The notes beneath the pieces were generated by a model. The model was not told the DNA's origin. It worked only from the letters and a program-made list of their open reading frames with translations, and searched no databases. Shown here piece after piece: positions 17,705 to 25,641 of a stretch of 64,000 nucleotides of DNA. A program made the translations under genes and the position numbers. Each line of letters begins with the position of its first letter. The first letter of the stretch is position 1. Source of the stretch: Moorella sp. Hama-1 (GTDB lineage Bacteria; Bacillota; DSM-521; Neomoorellales; Neomoorellaceae); assembly GCF_023734095.1 (NCBI RefSeq), contig NZ_AP024620.1:2228501-2292500 (forward strand), read 5' to 3'.

Positions 17705-19192
17705 ATGTACAAATGGCAGCGCATCAAGGCACTGCATGCTCAAGGGGCCGGCATCAGGCAAATAGCCAGGGATGTTGGGGTGTCCAGGAATACCGTCAGG
17801 AAGTACCTGAAAGAAGCCAACCCGCCCCAGTTTAAGGCCAGGGAGTACGTCAAAGAACTGGACAGGTTTCTGGAAGAAATAAAGACTATGCTTACCAAGG
17901 GATATATCGGCACGAGGATTTACAACGAATTGAAAGATAAGGGCTATAACGGCTCCCTGGCCAGCGTCCACCGTTACCTCAGGTCCATAAAGGCAGAAGA
18001 TAAGGCAGCCAAATTAGCCACCACCCGGGTGGAAACCGGCCCGGGTAAACAGATGCAGTACGATTGGAAGGTGTGGACGCTACCAGTTGACGGGAAGCCC
18101 GTGAAAATATATCTCCACGAAGTGGTTTTATCCTACAGCCGGATGAAATTCTACGCCTTCTCTTTAAGCATCACCACCGCCGACGTGATCCGGGCCCTGG
18201 TTGAAGCCATTGACTTCTTCGGCGGCTATGCCCCGGAGTTGGTGATAGATAACGGCAAGCAAATGGTTATCACCCACCAGCAGGATGGTATCGTCCGGTA
18301 TAATGACGAGTTCCTTAAATTCTGCGGGCTGTATGGCATTGAGCCTTCAGCCTGCGCCAACTACCGTGCCCGGACCAAAGGCAAGGTAGAACGCCCCTTT
18401 TACTACGTCCAGGAACACCTGCTGCGGGGCCTGGAGGTGGCCTGTTTAAACGAATTTGCCGCCAGGCTCCTGGAGTTCCAGGAGGCCTACAACAAAAGGC
18501 CCCATAGTAGCTTAGGCCGGCCACCGGCGGAGATGTTTGCCGCAGAAAAAGGGCACCTTCTTAAAATACCTGCTGTCGAACCGGCCTTATTACAACATAA
18601 AGAACCCCGGAAGGTGAGCAATGACGGCTATATATCTCATGACGGCAATCTTTACCCCATACCCCTGCGCTACTGCTTAAGGAGGGTGTGGGTCGAAAAC
18701 ATCTACGGCCGGCGCTTGAAGGTATATGACGAAGCAGGGGCACTTTTAGCGGAGTTCGACCTTGAACTGCAAAAGCAAACCGTTCGTCCCCTTTACCCCG
18801 AACACGAAACCATCAACCGTCAATACCAGGAAAAGAAACTGAAACTGCGCTCGGCCCTGGTGGAGAAGTTTACCAGCGCCTTTGGCGAAGACGGTCAAAA
18901 GTATCTGGAGGGGCTGCGCGTTAAGAATGGGGCCAACCTGTACTGGCACCTGGCTGAAATTTTAAGTTATCAGGACATCTATACCCGGGAAGATATCGTA
19001 GCAGCCATCAAAGAATGCCTGAAAATCGGCTCTTATCACAAAAACAGCATTAAAAGGCTCTTAGAGCGCAAGGAAATCGCCCCGCTTTCTTGTGCCTGTG
19101 ACCCGGCAAGTGTCAATATGCCGCCAGGTAAAATCAAACGGGACCTCTCTTGTTATGCCCTAAAAGAGAGCGAGGTGGCGGCAGTATCATGA
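17705..19192 (+). CDS. istA: IS21 transposase IstA
   Basis: DDE transposase of 495 residues. N-terminal helix-turn-helix (AQGAGIRQIARDVGVSRNTV, residues 12-31), then the RNase-H-like rve core with QYDWKVWTLP, ELVIDNGKQMV and the catalytic Glu in RTKGKVERPFYYVQ. C-terminal Mu-type domain follows. ATG at 17705 stands 8 bp after AGAGG; GTG at 17696 is an alternative. Stop overlaps the istB start. Intact, so possibly active. Confidence 0.93.
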   Translation: MYKWQRIKALHAQGAGIRQIARDVGVSRNTVRKYLKEANPPQFKAREYVKELDRFLEEIKTMLTKGYIGTRIYNELKDKGYNGSLASVHRYLRSIKAEDKAAKLATTRVETGPGKQMQYDWKVWTLPVDGKPVKIYLHEVVLSYSRMKFYAFSLSITTADVIRALVEAIDFFGGYAPELVIDNGKQMVITHQQDGIVRYNDEFLKFCGLYGIEPSACANYRARTKGKVERPFYYVQEHLLRGLEVACLNEFAARLLEFQEAYNKRPHSSLGRPPAEMFAAEKGHLLKIPAVEPALLQHKEPRKVSNDGYISHDGNLYPIPLRYCLRRVWVENIYGRRLKVYDEAGALLAEFDLELQKQTVRPLYPEHETINRQYQEKKLKLRSALVEKFTSAFGEDGQKYLEGLRVKNGANLYWHLAEILSYQDIYTREDIVAAIKECLKIGSYHKNSIKRLLERKEIAPLSCACDPASVNMPPGKIKRDLSCYALKESEVAAVS

Positions 19193-19947
19193 GCAACAAA
19201 TTAACCGCTTACCTGGAAAGCCAGATGCAGGCCTTAAAACTAAAGGGGATGCTCGCCCATTACCAGGAGGTAACAGAGAAGGCTTCGCAAAACAACCTCT
19301 CTTATACCGAATACCTCTCCCTCCTCTTTGAAGAGGAGTTAAAAAGGAAAAACGAAGGCACGGTCAAGACGAAAATCAATAAAGCACGTTTCCCTTTTAT
19401 CAAAACCCTGGAGGAGTTTGACTTTAGCTTTCAACCCTCAATACGGGAAAAAGAAATTATCGCCTTAAGCTCCCTGGATTTTGTGGAGAAAAAGGAGAAT
19501 ATCATCTTCCTGGGGCCGCCCGGGGTCGGCAAGACCCACCTGGCAGTGGCCTTAGGTATAAAGGCCTGCATGGCCAAGTATCGAGTAGCATTTATTACGG
19601 CCCAGAAGCTTTTAGAAGAACTATTTTTGAGCTCAAAAGACGGCAGCCTCCTCGACAAGCTGCTGGGTTACTCCCGGTTGAACCTTTTAATCATCGACGA
19701 GCTCGGCTACATGCCTGTAACTAAAGAACAGGCCAACCTCCTCTTCCGCCTGGTCTCCATGCGCTATGAGAAGGGGAGTATTATCCTGACCAGCAACTAT
19801 AACTTTAACGAATGGGGGGAGATATTTTCCGACCAGGTGGTGGCTGCGGCCATAATTGACCGACTTGTGCATCACGCCCGCATATTTTATATTAACGGGA
19901 CAAGCTACCGGCTCAAGGGTAAATTAAAAGCGGCTAACGACCATTAA
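19189..19947 (+). CDS. istB: IS21 helper ATPase IstB
   Basis: 252 residues from the ATG that overlaps the istA stop (ATGA). AAA+ ATPase: Walker A FLGPPGVGKTHLAVALG, Walker B LLIIDELGY, sensor ILTSNYNFNEWGEIF. It assists IstA in target choice and strand transfer. DnaC-like fold; neighbour and overlap make IstB certain. Confidence 0.94.
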   Translation: MSNKLTAYLESQMQALKLKGMLAHYQEVTEKASQNNLSYTEYLSLLFEEELKRKNEGTVKTKINKARFPFIKTLEEFDFSFQPSIREKEIIALSSLDFVEKKENIIFLGPPGVGKTHLAVALGIKACMAKYRVAFITAQKLLEELFLSSKDGSLLDKLLGYSRLNLLIIDELGYMPVTKEQANLLFRLVSMRYEKGSIILTSNYNFNEWGEIFSDQVVAAAIIDRLVHHARIFYINGTSYRLKGKLKAANDH

Positions 19948-20087
19948 ATAGGCAGCGAGACTACACCTCCATTCTCTGTGAAGCATGACTTGAAGCTTAT
20001 TATTTTGGTGCTCCAGTGGGTCAATTTTATTTGCACATAGTGGGTCAATTCTATTGACAAACAACACCCAATCTGATCCTCTTTTGG

Positions 20088-20162
20088 GATATGATGTAGG
20101 TTTGAGCGGATAAAATGCGGCTTTTGCCAGACGAAATCCGGCAATGTTGGGATATGGGGGGT
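20088..20162 (-). promoter_or_regulatory. Four 21-bp-phased direct repeats downstream of agrD copy 4
   Basis: Plus-strand units GATATGATGTAG (20088), GATAAAATGCGG (20109), GACGAAATCCGG (20130) and GATATGGGGGTG (20151) are phased at exactly 21 bp. The IS21 element ends about 20 bp to the left, so whatever this array controlled on the minus strand is cut off. Confidence 0.75.
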
Positions 20163-20217
20163 GATGCTTTTTATATGTTTTGAAGGGGTAAGGTCACCCT
20201 TACCTCCCTCAAATTAC

Positions 20218-20337
20218 CTATTTCAGCAACTCCGGCGGCGTTTCTGGCTGGTACCAGGCCAACCAACTGGTGGGCCGGACACCTAGGGCGACAAAGACGG
20301 CTAAATTGGCAGCCCGGGCAAAGAACAGGTGCTCCAT
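20218..20337 (-). CDS. agrD: AgrD-type autoinducing peptide precursor, copy 4 (probably poorly translated)
   Basis: 39 codons. Amphipathic N-terminus (MEHLFFARAANLAVFVALG), then the core PTSWLAW and the acidic tail YQPETPPELLK, identical to the other three copies from Val-Arg-Pro onwards. One Leu codon is missing compared with copies 1-3. The AGGGAGGT ribosome site of the other copies has been replaced by a fragment of the response-regulator gene, so expression is doubtful. No agrB precedes it. Confidence 0.75.
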   Translation of the reverse strand: MEHLFFARAANLAVFVALGVRPTSWLAWYQPETPPELLK

Positions 20338-20349
20338 CCTGTTTTCACT

Positions 20350-20385
20350 TTCAGCAAATAGTCAACGCTGTTTAGGGCAAAGGCC
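20350..20385 (-). pseudogene. Short fragment of the LytTR response-regulator gene
   Basis: About 35 bp (TTCAGCAAATA to GGGCAAAGGC) match 29424-29457 inside the intact regulator gene with one or two changes. It joins directly to agrD copy 4, marking a deletion of the rest of the regulator and of agrB. Confidence 0.65.
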
Positions 20386-20423
20386 TACCAGGAGGAACAA
20401 AATGATTAGATTGAAATAGGGCC

Positions 20424-20660
20424 CTACCTACTGGTTCGTAATTGTTTAATTAATTTTTTTTCAATATCTCTTATCAGCAATTTGGTTTGTGTGACACTCA
20501 TATTTTTAACCTTGGCTATCTTATAAATTGGCATTGCTGGCTGACTTATGCCGTAGCGCATCCTTAGTATATCAGCTTCTTCTTGCGTGAAATAATTTAG
20601 TAACTCACTTATCTTTTCTTTCTTTATAAACGATATCGTTGGCGGCTTCAGTTCATCCAT
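20424..20660 (-). CDS. Small sigma-70 region-4-like DNA-binding protein
   Basis: 78 residues. LLNYFTQEEADILRMRYGIS followed by IYKIAKVKNMSVTQTKLLI resembles the helix-turn-helix of sigma-70 region 4 (the DEEADILRLRYG pattern and a recognition helix), with a basic C-terminus (IKQLRTSR). There is no region 2, so it is not a full sigma factor; an activator or anti-sigma-like partner is possible. Its ATG starts 5 bp after the stop of the secreted-protein gene upstream, so both are in one transcript together with the double-glycine peptide gene. Confidence 0.6.
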   Translation of the reverse strand: MDELKPPTISFIKKEKISELLNYFTQEEADILRMRYGISQPAMPIYKIAKVKNMSVTQTKLLIRDIEKKLIKQLRTSR

Positions 20661-20665
20661 TTTAC

Positions 20666-21277
20666 TTATGCCTCTGGTGCAACAGATAAATCAGGAGAAT
20701 AAGCCGAACCACTTTGAGGGGGGTAACCTGGAGACATCAGATAAAATACATTCCTACTCCTCCATATTCCCAGAGTAGGCCATCTAAAGAGATAAATTGG
20801 AGTTGCAATTGCAGTTCCTGACCCAGTATAAGTAGGTTGTTGTTGCTCTGTTAGCCAGCCGCTGCCTGACCACCATAATAAAGCCTCGGTCATATTTATA
20901 GTCACTGGAATATTAGAATAGCACGTCCCGTAATACCTTATATAATTGTAGAAAGCGTCAGTCCCTATTACAGATTCTACATATGCATCTAGAGGTAGAG
21001 TTGTCGCCTTATTCTGTACACTATTATCATCTTGTAAGATAGTTACTTTATATCGAGCAACTCTATCTGTCCATTCTCTACCTTCTTCATCTCTTTGTTT
21101 TATAATATATGTCTTTATTAGATCGATCTTTATGTTTTTATTATCAATTTCTAACACGGGTTTAATAGGCTCATTAATCGTTAATTGTTCGTTTGGAAAT
21201 GCGTTAGCAATAGTTAAAAATGTAAAAAACAAAACCAGAAACATCATTAGAGTTAAGAACCTTTTTCGATTAGACAT
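20666..21277 (-). CDS. Secreted protein of unknown function in an agr-linked cassette
   Basis: 203 residues from the ATG that follows AAGGAGGGAATCAAT. Signal peptide residues 1-19 (RKRFLTLMMFLVLFFTFLT, cut near NA-FP). The mature part is rich in Tyr, Trp, Ser and Thr (YNYIRYYGTCYSNIPVTI, LLWWSGSGWL) and has no motif I know. Downstream of a LytTR-type repeat array, a TATAAT box and the double-glycine peptide gene, it is likely quorum-controlled. Low GC and codon use differ from the flanking core genes, suggesting transfer. Could be an immunity, adhesion or antagonism factor. Confidence 0.65.
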   Translation of the reverse strand: MSNRKRFLTLMMFLVLFFTFLTIANAFPNEQLTINEPIKPVLEIDNKNIKIDLIKTYIIKQRDEEGREWTDRVARYKVTILQDDNSVQNKATTLPLDAYVESVIGTDAFYNYIRYYGTCYSNIPVTINMTEALLWWSGSGWLTEQQQPTYTGSGTAIATPIYLFRWPTLGIWRSRNVFYLMSPGYPPQSGSAYSPDLSVAPEA

Positions 21278-21377
21278 ATTGATTCCCTCCTTATTCTTCA
21301 AAAATAGGAAATATGTTATCCTTACTCTTCATAACAACCAAAAGCATGGTTTTCCCTATCTGTCTCTTCAAAGAAGC

Positions 21378-21530
21378 TCACACACGCTGAGTGCTAAAAA
21401 ACTTGGAGGTTGACATAGATTTTAGAACCATACACCTGATTGTGCTTGTCGAATTACCAAAATTGTTACCTCCTTTTAGCTTTTCTAGCTCGTAATCACT
21501 CATAAACCTATGTAGTGCACCCAACAGCAT
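21378..21530 (-). CDS. Double-glycine-leader peptide (bacteriocin- or pheromone-like precursor)
   Basis: A short gene not previously obvious by length. From ATG 21530 it has 50 codons; TTG at 21524 has the better spacing (8 bp) to GGGGAG. The leader MSDYELEKLKGG fits the L-S-x-x-E-L-x-x-I-x-G-G consensus cut by C39 peptidase transporters. The predicted mature peptide is 29 residues (NNFGNSTSTIRCMV to FFSTQRV), Ser/Thr-rich with one Cys. It lies 25 bp after a TATAAT box and the four-repeat array. No C39 transporter is in the window, so export would need one elsewhere. Function is inference. Confidence 0.55.
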   Translation of the reverse strand: MLLGALHRFMSDYELEKLKGGNNFGNSTSTIRCMVLKSMSTSKFFSTQRV

Positions 21531-21554
21531 CACTCCCCTTACTTTTCTGATTCC

Positions 21555-21560
21555 ATTATA
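21555..21560 (-). promoter_or_regulatory. TATAAT -10 box of the peptide/secreted-protein cassette
   Basis: TATAAT on the minus strand, with no recognisable -35 hexamer 17 bp upstream. The nearest 12-bp repeat (21593-21604) ends about 10 bp upstream of the missing -35, as expected for an activator-dependent promoter. Confidence 0.6.
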
Positions 21561-21592
21561 CCACCGTTTTCCCCAAATCGATCCTCCTTTGG

Positions 21593-21667
21593 GATATGAT
21601 GTAGGTTTCGGCGGATAAAATGCGGCTTTTGCCAGACGAAATCCGGCAACGTTGGGATATGGGGGTG
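21593..21667 (-). promoter_or_regulatory. Four 21-bp-phased direct repeats, candidate LytTR-regulator array
   Basis: Plus-strand units GATATGATGTAG (21593), GATAAAATGCGG (21614), GACGAAATCCGG (21635) and GATATGGGGGTG (21656). Starts are 21 bp apart. Read on the minus strand they are CTACATCATATC, CCGCATTTTATC, CCGGATTTCGTC and CACCCCCATATC. LytTR response regulators bind two or more 9-bp-class direct repeats spaced by about two helical turns. Confidence 0.75.
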
Positions 21668-21721
21668 ATACCCTTTTATAGTTTGAAGGGGTAAGGCTAC
21701 CCCTACCCCCTCAGGAATTAC

Positions 21722-21844
21722 CTATTTCAGCAACTCCGGCGACGTTTCCGGCTGGTACCAGGCCAACCAGCTGGTGGGCCGGACACCTAAAAGAGCGACA
21801 AAGACGGCCCGGTTGGCAACCAGGGCAAAGAATATGCGCTTCAT
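21722..21844 (-). CDS. agrD: AgrD-type autoinducing peptide precursor, copy 3
   Basis: 40 residues: helix MKRIFFALVANRAVFVALLG, core VRPTSWLAW, C-terminal YQPETSPELLK. Ribosome site AGGGAGGT 9 bp before ATG. The Ser replaces the usual Cys, predicting a five-residue lactone ring Ser-Trp-Leu-Ala-Trp, as in FsrD-type peptides. Tail carries one change (Thr-Ser for Thr-Pro) that would be removed in processing. Only the 3' end of an agrB precedes it, so processing would need the AgrB at 28305-28937. Confidence 0.85.
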   Translation of the reverse strand: MKRIFFALVANRAVFVALLGVRPTSWLAWYQPETSPELLK

Positions 21845-22084
21845 CTTGTTTTGACCTCCCTTCGCGGGTAATATAATGCAATCTAAACAGTGCATCGCTT
21901 TATGTCCCTGAGGTAGCAATGTAAGCAACTGGAGGGATAATCCCAGTGAAGCGGCAAAAATGATATCCTGGCCTACGGTAATACTGCCGCCGCTATTGCA
22001 TATCCGGCCAGGACTCCTAGAGTCCACTTTTTCATCTTCAGCCGTTTTTCTGTTTTTTACCAGCCGATGAGTTGTCCGGGCCAA
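21845..22084 (-). pseudogene. 3' remnant of an agrB gene
   Basis: The segment GQDIIFAASLGLSLQLLTLL and HKAMHCLDCI match the C-terminal third of the intact AgrB (28305-28937), but the upstream part runs in a different frame and the catalytic His/Cys region is absent. The open frame continues without stop into agrD copy 3. Confidence 0.8.
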
Positions 22085-22097
22085 TGACTTTGATAGG

Positions 22098-22123
22098 AAA
22101 AGGTGGGTTTTATCCCACCTTTT
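22098..22123 (-). terminator. Terminator of the interrupted SurA-like gene
   Basis: Stem AAAAGGTGGG (22098-22107) with CCCACCTTTT (22114-22123), 6-base loop, ending in T residues on both strands. It lies about 60 bp after the stop at 22181 of the minus-strand gene. Confidence 0.7.
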
Positions 22124-22180
22124 CGTTGTTAAGTAACCTCTTTGATATTACCGAAACTTGTATTTATAGGCCAACGAACT

Positions 22181-22439
22181 TTAAGGCTTAAAAACATCTT
22201 GCATTTCTTTTAGGTATTTCAAAGCCTCTTCTTTAGTTGAGGTTATCAATTCGTTATTCACAACCTTTAATTCAGCGTTTTTTGCTAGATTATATTTATA
22301 TTGGGTCCAGTCTTTTTGCTCCGATATCACTTGAGCTTTAAGAGCTCCAATAGTCAATCCTTTTTTAAGTAATTTCGGCTGTACCTGATCAAAATAACGA
22401 GACTCACTGTTTATGATAGCCTAATAGTATACCACCATA
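22181..22439 (-). pseudogene. 3' part of the SurA-like exported protein gene, cut off by IS21
   Basis: On the minus strand an open segment encodes about 76 residues from IINSESRYFDQVQP through WTQYKYNLAKNAELKV to KYLKEMQDVFKP and TAA at 22181. Composition and lysine-rich helices match the protein whose N-terminal half is at 24912-25429. The IS21 element between them and a TAG near the junction destroy the gene. Confidence 0.7.
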
Positions 22440-22504
22440 GTCATTGAAAAGTACCCCACCCTAAGATAAACTCACTGACGTAGGCCACTACGGAAGTGAG
22501 GTAA

Positions 22505-24091
22505 ATGGGGGATATGATTAACTTGCTGCAGAAACAGGAACTCATTTTAAAATACTACCGGGAAGGAGAATCCCAGCGGAGAATTTCCAAACAGACAGGC
22601 ATCTCCCGAAAAACCATTCGCAAATACATCAACCAGTACGAAAAGAGGAGGGCAGAATTACTTGACACCCAGGAAGGGGCAGATAATCGCGCCCTCATCG
22701 AGGCCATTATCGAAGCCCCCAAATACACGGTAGGAGAACGACCCAAACGCAAACTAACCGAGGAGATGGTCCAAAAGATCCAGGCCTACCTGGATGAAAA
22801 CGAGGAGAAGAAAAAGAGAGGCCAAGGCAAGCAGCAGAAAAAGCCCATGGATATCTATGAAGCTCTCCGAGCAGAGGATTTCGACATCAGCTACAGCACG
22901 GTTTTACGTACGGTCCGCAGTTTAGTCCAGCAACCGCAGGAAGCCTTTATCAAAGCCGTTTACCAGCCGGGGGAGGTTTGTGAATTCGACTGGGGGGAAG
23001 TCAAGCTAACCATCGGTGGTAGACTGCAGGTTTTGCAAATGGCTGTCTTCACCTCGGCTTACGGCAATTACCGCTGGGCTTACCTTTTTACCAAGCAAGT
23101 CACCGAATGCTTCCAGGAGGCGCACGCCCTCTTTTTTGCCCACCTTGGCGGTGTGTACCAGAGAATGGTCTATGACAACATGAAGGTGGCCGTCAAACGC
23201 TTCGTGGGCACGGAAAAGGAACCGACCCAGGCCCTACTCCAACTATCCCTTTACTACGGTTTTGCCTTCCGCTTCTGCAATATCCGCAGCGGCAATGAGA
23301 AAGGCCATGTAGAGCGGAGCGTGGAAGTAGTGCGCCGTAAAGCCTTCGCCTTCCGTGACACCTTTGCCACTCTGGAAGAAGCCAATCGTTATCTTCTGGA
23401 GGCTTGCCAGCGAGGCAATCACAAAGAGCAGACGGCCTATGGCGGCCAGAGTGCGGTATGCCGCCTGGCCGAGGAACGAGCCTATCTGTTGCCCTCCCTA
23501 CCCCCCTTTGACGCCGCTAGAACCCGCCAGGCCCGGGTCGACAAGTACGCCACCGTCGTCGTCGACCAGAACCATTATTCCGTCCCTGATGTCTATGTCG
23601 GCAAAGTGGTATTAGTGAAGGTCTACTCCGGATGCGTCCAGTGTTTTTATGAAGGCAGCCAAGTGGCCGAACATCCCCGCCTCACCGGCAGCCGCGAGTG
23701 GTCAATGCAGCTGGCCCATTACCTTACGACCCTAAAGAAAAAGCCTGGTGCCCTGGCCGGAAGTCAGGCCCTGCAACAGGCAGACAAGAAACTCCAAAGT
23801 ATTTACCACACCTATTATAGCAAACGGGAGAAAGAATTCATAGAGCTACTGCAGTATTTACAGGAAGACGGCAGTTTGAGCGAGGTGGAGAAGAGCATCC
23901 AGGAATTGAGCCAGATCCACCCGGAACATGTAAGTACCGCCAAGATCAAGATCCTGTGTGCTAAAAGGAAGGAAACCCCGTATGCCCCTGCTATATCTTC
24001 GGAGGAAACCCGGGCCATTGCGGACGAAGCCCGGCGCCACTTGAAGCAGTACGGCGAACTGCTCCAAAAAGCGGAGGTGGCCAGCGCATGA
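22505..24091 (+). CDS. istA: IS21 transposase IstA (copy 2)
   Basis: 528 residues. N-terminal helix-turn-helix (REGESQRRISKQTGISRKTI), rve core with CEFDWGEVKLTIGG, MVYDNMKVAVKRFVG and the Glu in GNEKGHVERSVEVVRRKAF, then the C-terminal domain with DQNHYSVPDVYVGK. ATG at 22505 closely follows GAGGTAA; ATG at 22514 is an alternative. Intact. Confidence 0.93.
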   Translation: MGDMINLLQKQELILKYYREGESQRRISKQTGISRKTIRKYINQYEKRRAELLDTQEGADNRALIEAIIEAPKYTVGERPKRKLTEEMVQKIQAYLDENEEKKKRGQGKQQKKPMDIYEALRAEDFDISYSTVLRTVRSLVQQPQEAFIKAVYQPGEVCEFDWGEVKLTIGGRLQVLQMAVFTSAYGNYRWAYLFTKQVTECFQEAHALFFAHLGGVYQRMVYDNMKVAVKRFVGTEKEPTQALLQLSLYYGFAFRFCNIRSGNEKGHVERSVEVVRRKAFAFRDTFATLEEANRYLLEACQRGNHKEQTAYGGQSAVCRLAEERAYLLPSLPPFDAARTRQARVDKYATVVVDQNHYSVPDVYVGKVVLVKVYSGCVQCFYEGSQVAEHPRLTGSREWSMQLAHYLTTLKKKPGALAGSQALQQADKKLQSIYHTYYSKREKEFIELLQYLQEDGSLSEVEKSIQELSQIHPEHVSTAKIKILCAKRKETPYAPAISSEETRAIADEARRHLKQYGELLQKAEVASA

Positions 24092-24867
24092 GTGTCACCC
24101 CTCGCCAAAAATGGCACCAACTTATCATGGCTGCGGCCAAAGAGCTTAAACTCCCCATGATCCGCCAGCACCTGGAGGAACAGGTGACGGAGGCGATGCA
24201 AAAAGACGCCAGTTACGAAGAATTCCTGGCTTTATTACTACAACAGGAGTGGGACGCCCGTAAGGAATCAGCCCGCTACAACCGGATCCGGCGGGCCGAA
24301 TTTACCCACAAAAAGTACCTAGAGAGTCTTAGCGTTGGCGACCTGCCACCGGATGCGCAAAAAAAGTTAAAATTACTCAAGAGCCTGGCCTTTATCCAGG
24401 AAGGGAGAAATGTGATTTTAGCTGGTAATGCAGGGACTGGCAAGACGCATATTGCCATTGGCCTAGGGATCCAGGCCTGCCTGGAAGGCTACAAGGTGTG
24501 GTTTACCACCGTGCCTTTACTGGTGAATCAAATCAAGGAGTGTCGGTCGGCCCAAACCCTACGCGCCTTCCAAAACCGGTTTGAAAAATATGATCTGGTC
24601 ATCGCTGATGAGATGGGGTATATCTCCTTCGACAGAGAAGGGGCAGAATTGCTTTTCACCCATCTGTCCTTGCGGGCCGGACGCAAAGCCACTATTATCA
24701 CCACCAACCTCTCCTTTGAGCGTTGGGGGGAAATATTTCAAGACCCGGTGATGACGGCCGCCATGATTGATCGTCTGACCCATCAGGCCTATATCGTGAA
24801 TATGAACGGCAATTCCTATCGCATGAAGGAAACGAAGGAGTGGTTGGAGCAGCAAAAATTAAGTTAA
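24088..24867 (+). CDS. istB: IS21 helper ATPase IstB (copy 2)
   Basis: 259 residues, starting inside the istA stop (ATGA). AAA+ motifs: Walker A ILAGNAGTGKTHIAIGLG, Walker B LVIADEMGYISF, sensor IITTNLSFERWGEIF. DnaC-like ATPase that works with IstA. Confidence 0.94.
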   Translation: MSVTPRQKWHQLIMAAAKELKLPMIRQHLEEQVTEAMQKDASYEEFLALLLQQEWDARKESARYNRIRRAEFTHKKYLESLSVGDLPPDAQKKLKLLKSLAFIQEGRNVILAGNAGTGKTHIAIGLGIQACLEGYKVWFTTVPLLVNQIKECRSAQTLRAFQNRFEKYDLVIADEMGYISFDREGAELLFTHLSLRAGRKATIITTNLSFERWGEIFQDPVMTAAMIDRLTHQAYIVNMNGNSYRMKETKEWLEQQKLS

Positions 24868-24911
24868 ATAGCTTGTGCTTTTTGGTTCAATGTGGGGTAC
24901 TTTTAAATGAC

Positions 24912-25429
24912 GATCTGGGGGAATTTTGAGTTGACAAATACAACTCACCAACTATTTGAATTGTTTTTTGTGCCTCGGGATTCGATTCTTCCATTTTGCG
25001 TATGGATTGAATGTAATCTTGTACCTCTTGATCACTCTTTAATAGACCTTTTTTGATTGCTTCGCTATAAGCAGCGGTATCTGATAATTGTTTTGCTAAA
25101 GCTATTGTACTAGGTGAATATTTATTTAATAATTTACTTGTGTTATCTACCATCGTTTTGTCTTTGGGCCCCAATTTATTGGCGTCTTGCTGCAATAAGG
25201 CAAAATTATTTTGGACGCTTGCATAAGTAGCCAAATATTCTCCAGCTGTAATAGGTATATTATTAACGTAGGCCACTACTTCGTCTGCTTTTTCTTCATT
25301 TTTATAAGCTAACCCTATATCTTCTGCTTTTTTCATTTTAGCATCCTCATTTGCATGGAGTACAGCCATAAAAGATAATAACGCTATTAGGGTAAATCCT
25401 AACAAAATAAACCACTTTTTGCTTTTCAT
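24912..25429 (-). pseudogene. 5' part of an exported SurA_N-like protein, truncated by IS21
   Basis: From ATG 25429 the frame gives a signal peptide (KSKKWFILLGFTLIALLSFM) and a helical mature part beginning VVAYVNNIPITAGEYLATYA, the pattern of SurA/PrsA N-terminal chaperone domains. It runs into the IS21 right end after TQNSPRS and stops within the element. The downstream half is at 22181-22439. The intact protein would have had about 250 residues and no visible PPIase domain. Confidence 0.75.
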
Positions 25430-25469
25430 ACTAAAGGCCCTCACTTATTAATAAACTATTTAAGAGATA

Positions 25470-25641
25470 ATATCGGTCCTCGTAGTAGAGAAGATCGACT
25501 TCCAGGTTGAAGAGGGGGACCACGGAGAAGAAGATATCCTTTTGCAGTTCTTCAGTAACCTCGAATAAGCCTGACTGCAGAAGATGTACAGTCGCATAGA
25601 TGAGGAAGTGCCCGTCATCTGACCGCCGGCGAAGTAGAAAC
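25470..25641 (-). pseudogene. Fragment of an IS1634/IS4-type transposase
   Basis: About 57 codons without start or stop: RRSDDGHFLIYATVHLLQ, LFEVTEELQKDIFFSVV, PLFNLEVDLLYYE. This pattern (VTEELQ, then LEVDLLYYDTTS) is the region just before the first catalytic Asp of IS1634-group transposases. The DDE core is absent. Confidence 0.65.

Larger units (their letters stand above)
17604..20066 (+). mobile_element. IS21-family insertion sequence, copy 1
   Basis: Contains istA and istB with overlapping ATGA. Left end (about 17604-17655) and right end (about 20005-20066) are inverted relatives. Each carries two internal subrepeats, AATAGAATTGACCC and AAATAAAA(C/T)TGACCCAC, the multiple transposase sites usual for IS21. 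The element lies inside the promoter copy at 20088-20162, next to the sequence that elsewhere continues to a TATAAT box. I could not find a clean target duplication, so the flanks may be rearranged. Exact termini are approximate. Confidence 0.85.
22440..24911 (+). mobile_element. IS21-family insertion sequence, copy 2
   Basis: Bounded by 20-bp inverted repeats, GTCATTGAAAAGTACCCCAC at 22440 and its complement at 24892-24911 (19 of 20 match). Carries istA and istB with an ATGA overlap. It is unrelated in detail to copy 1 (different ends and about 25-30 percent similar proteins by eye). It splits an exported-protein gene. No target duplication is evident, so some flanking sequence may be lost. 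Confidence 0.9.

Noticed and set aside
21593-21667. Phased repeats considered as a CRISPR or replication iteron array
   Set aside because: Units are degenerate with 9-bp gaps, recur beside agrD, and sit upstream of a -10 box; no rep or cas genes nearby.
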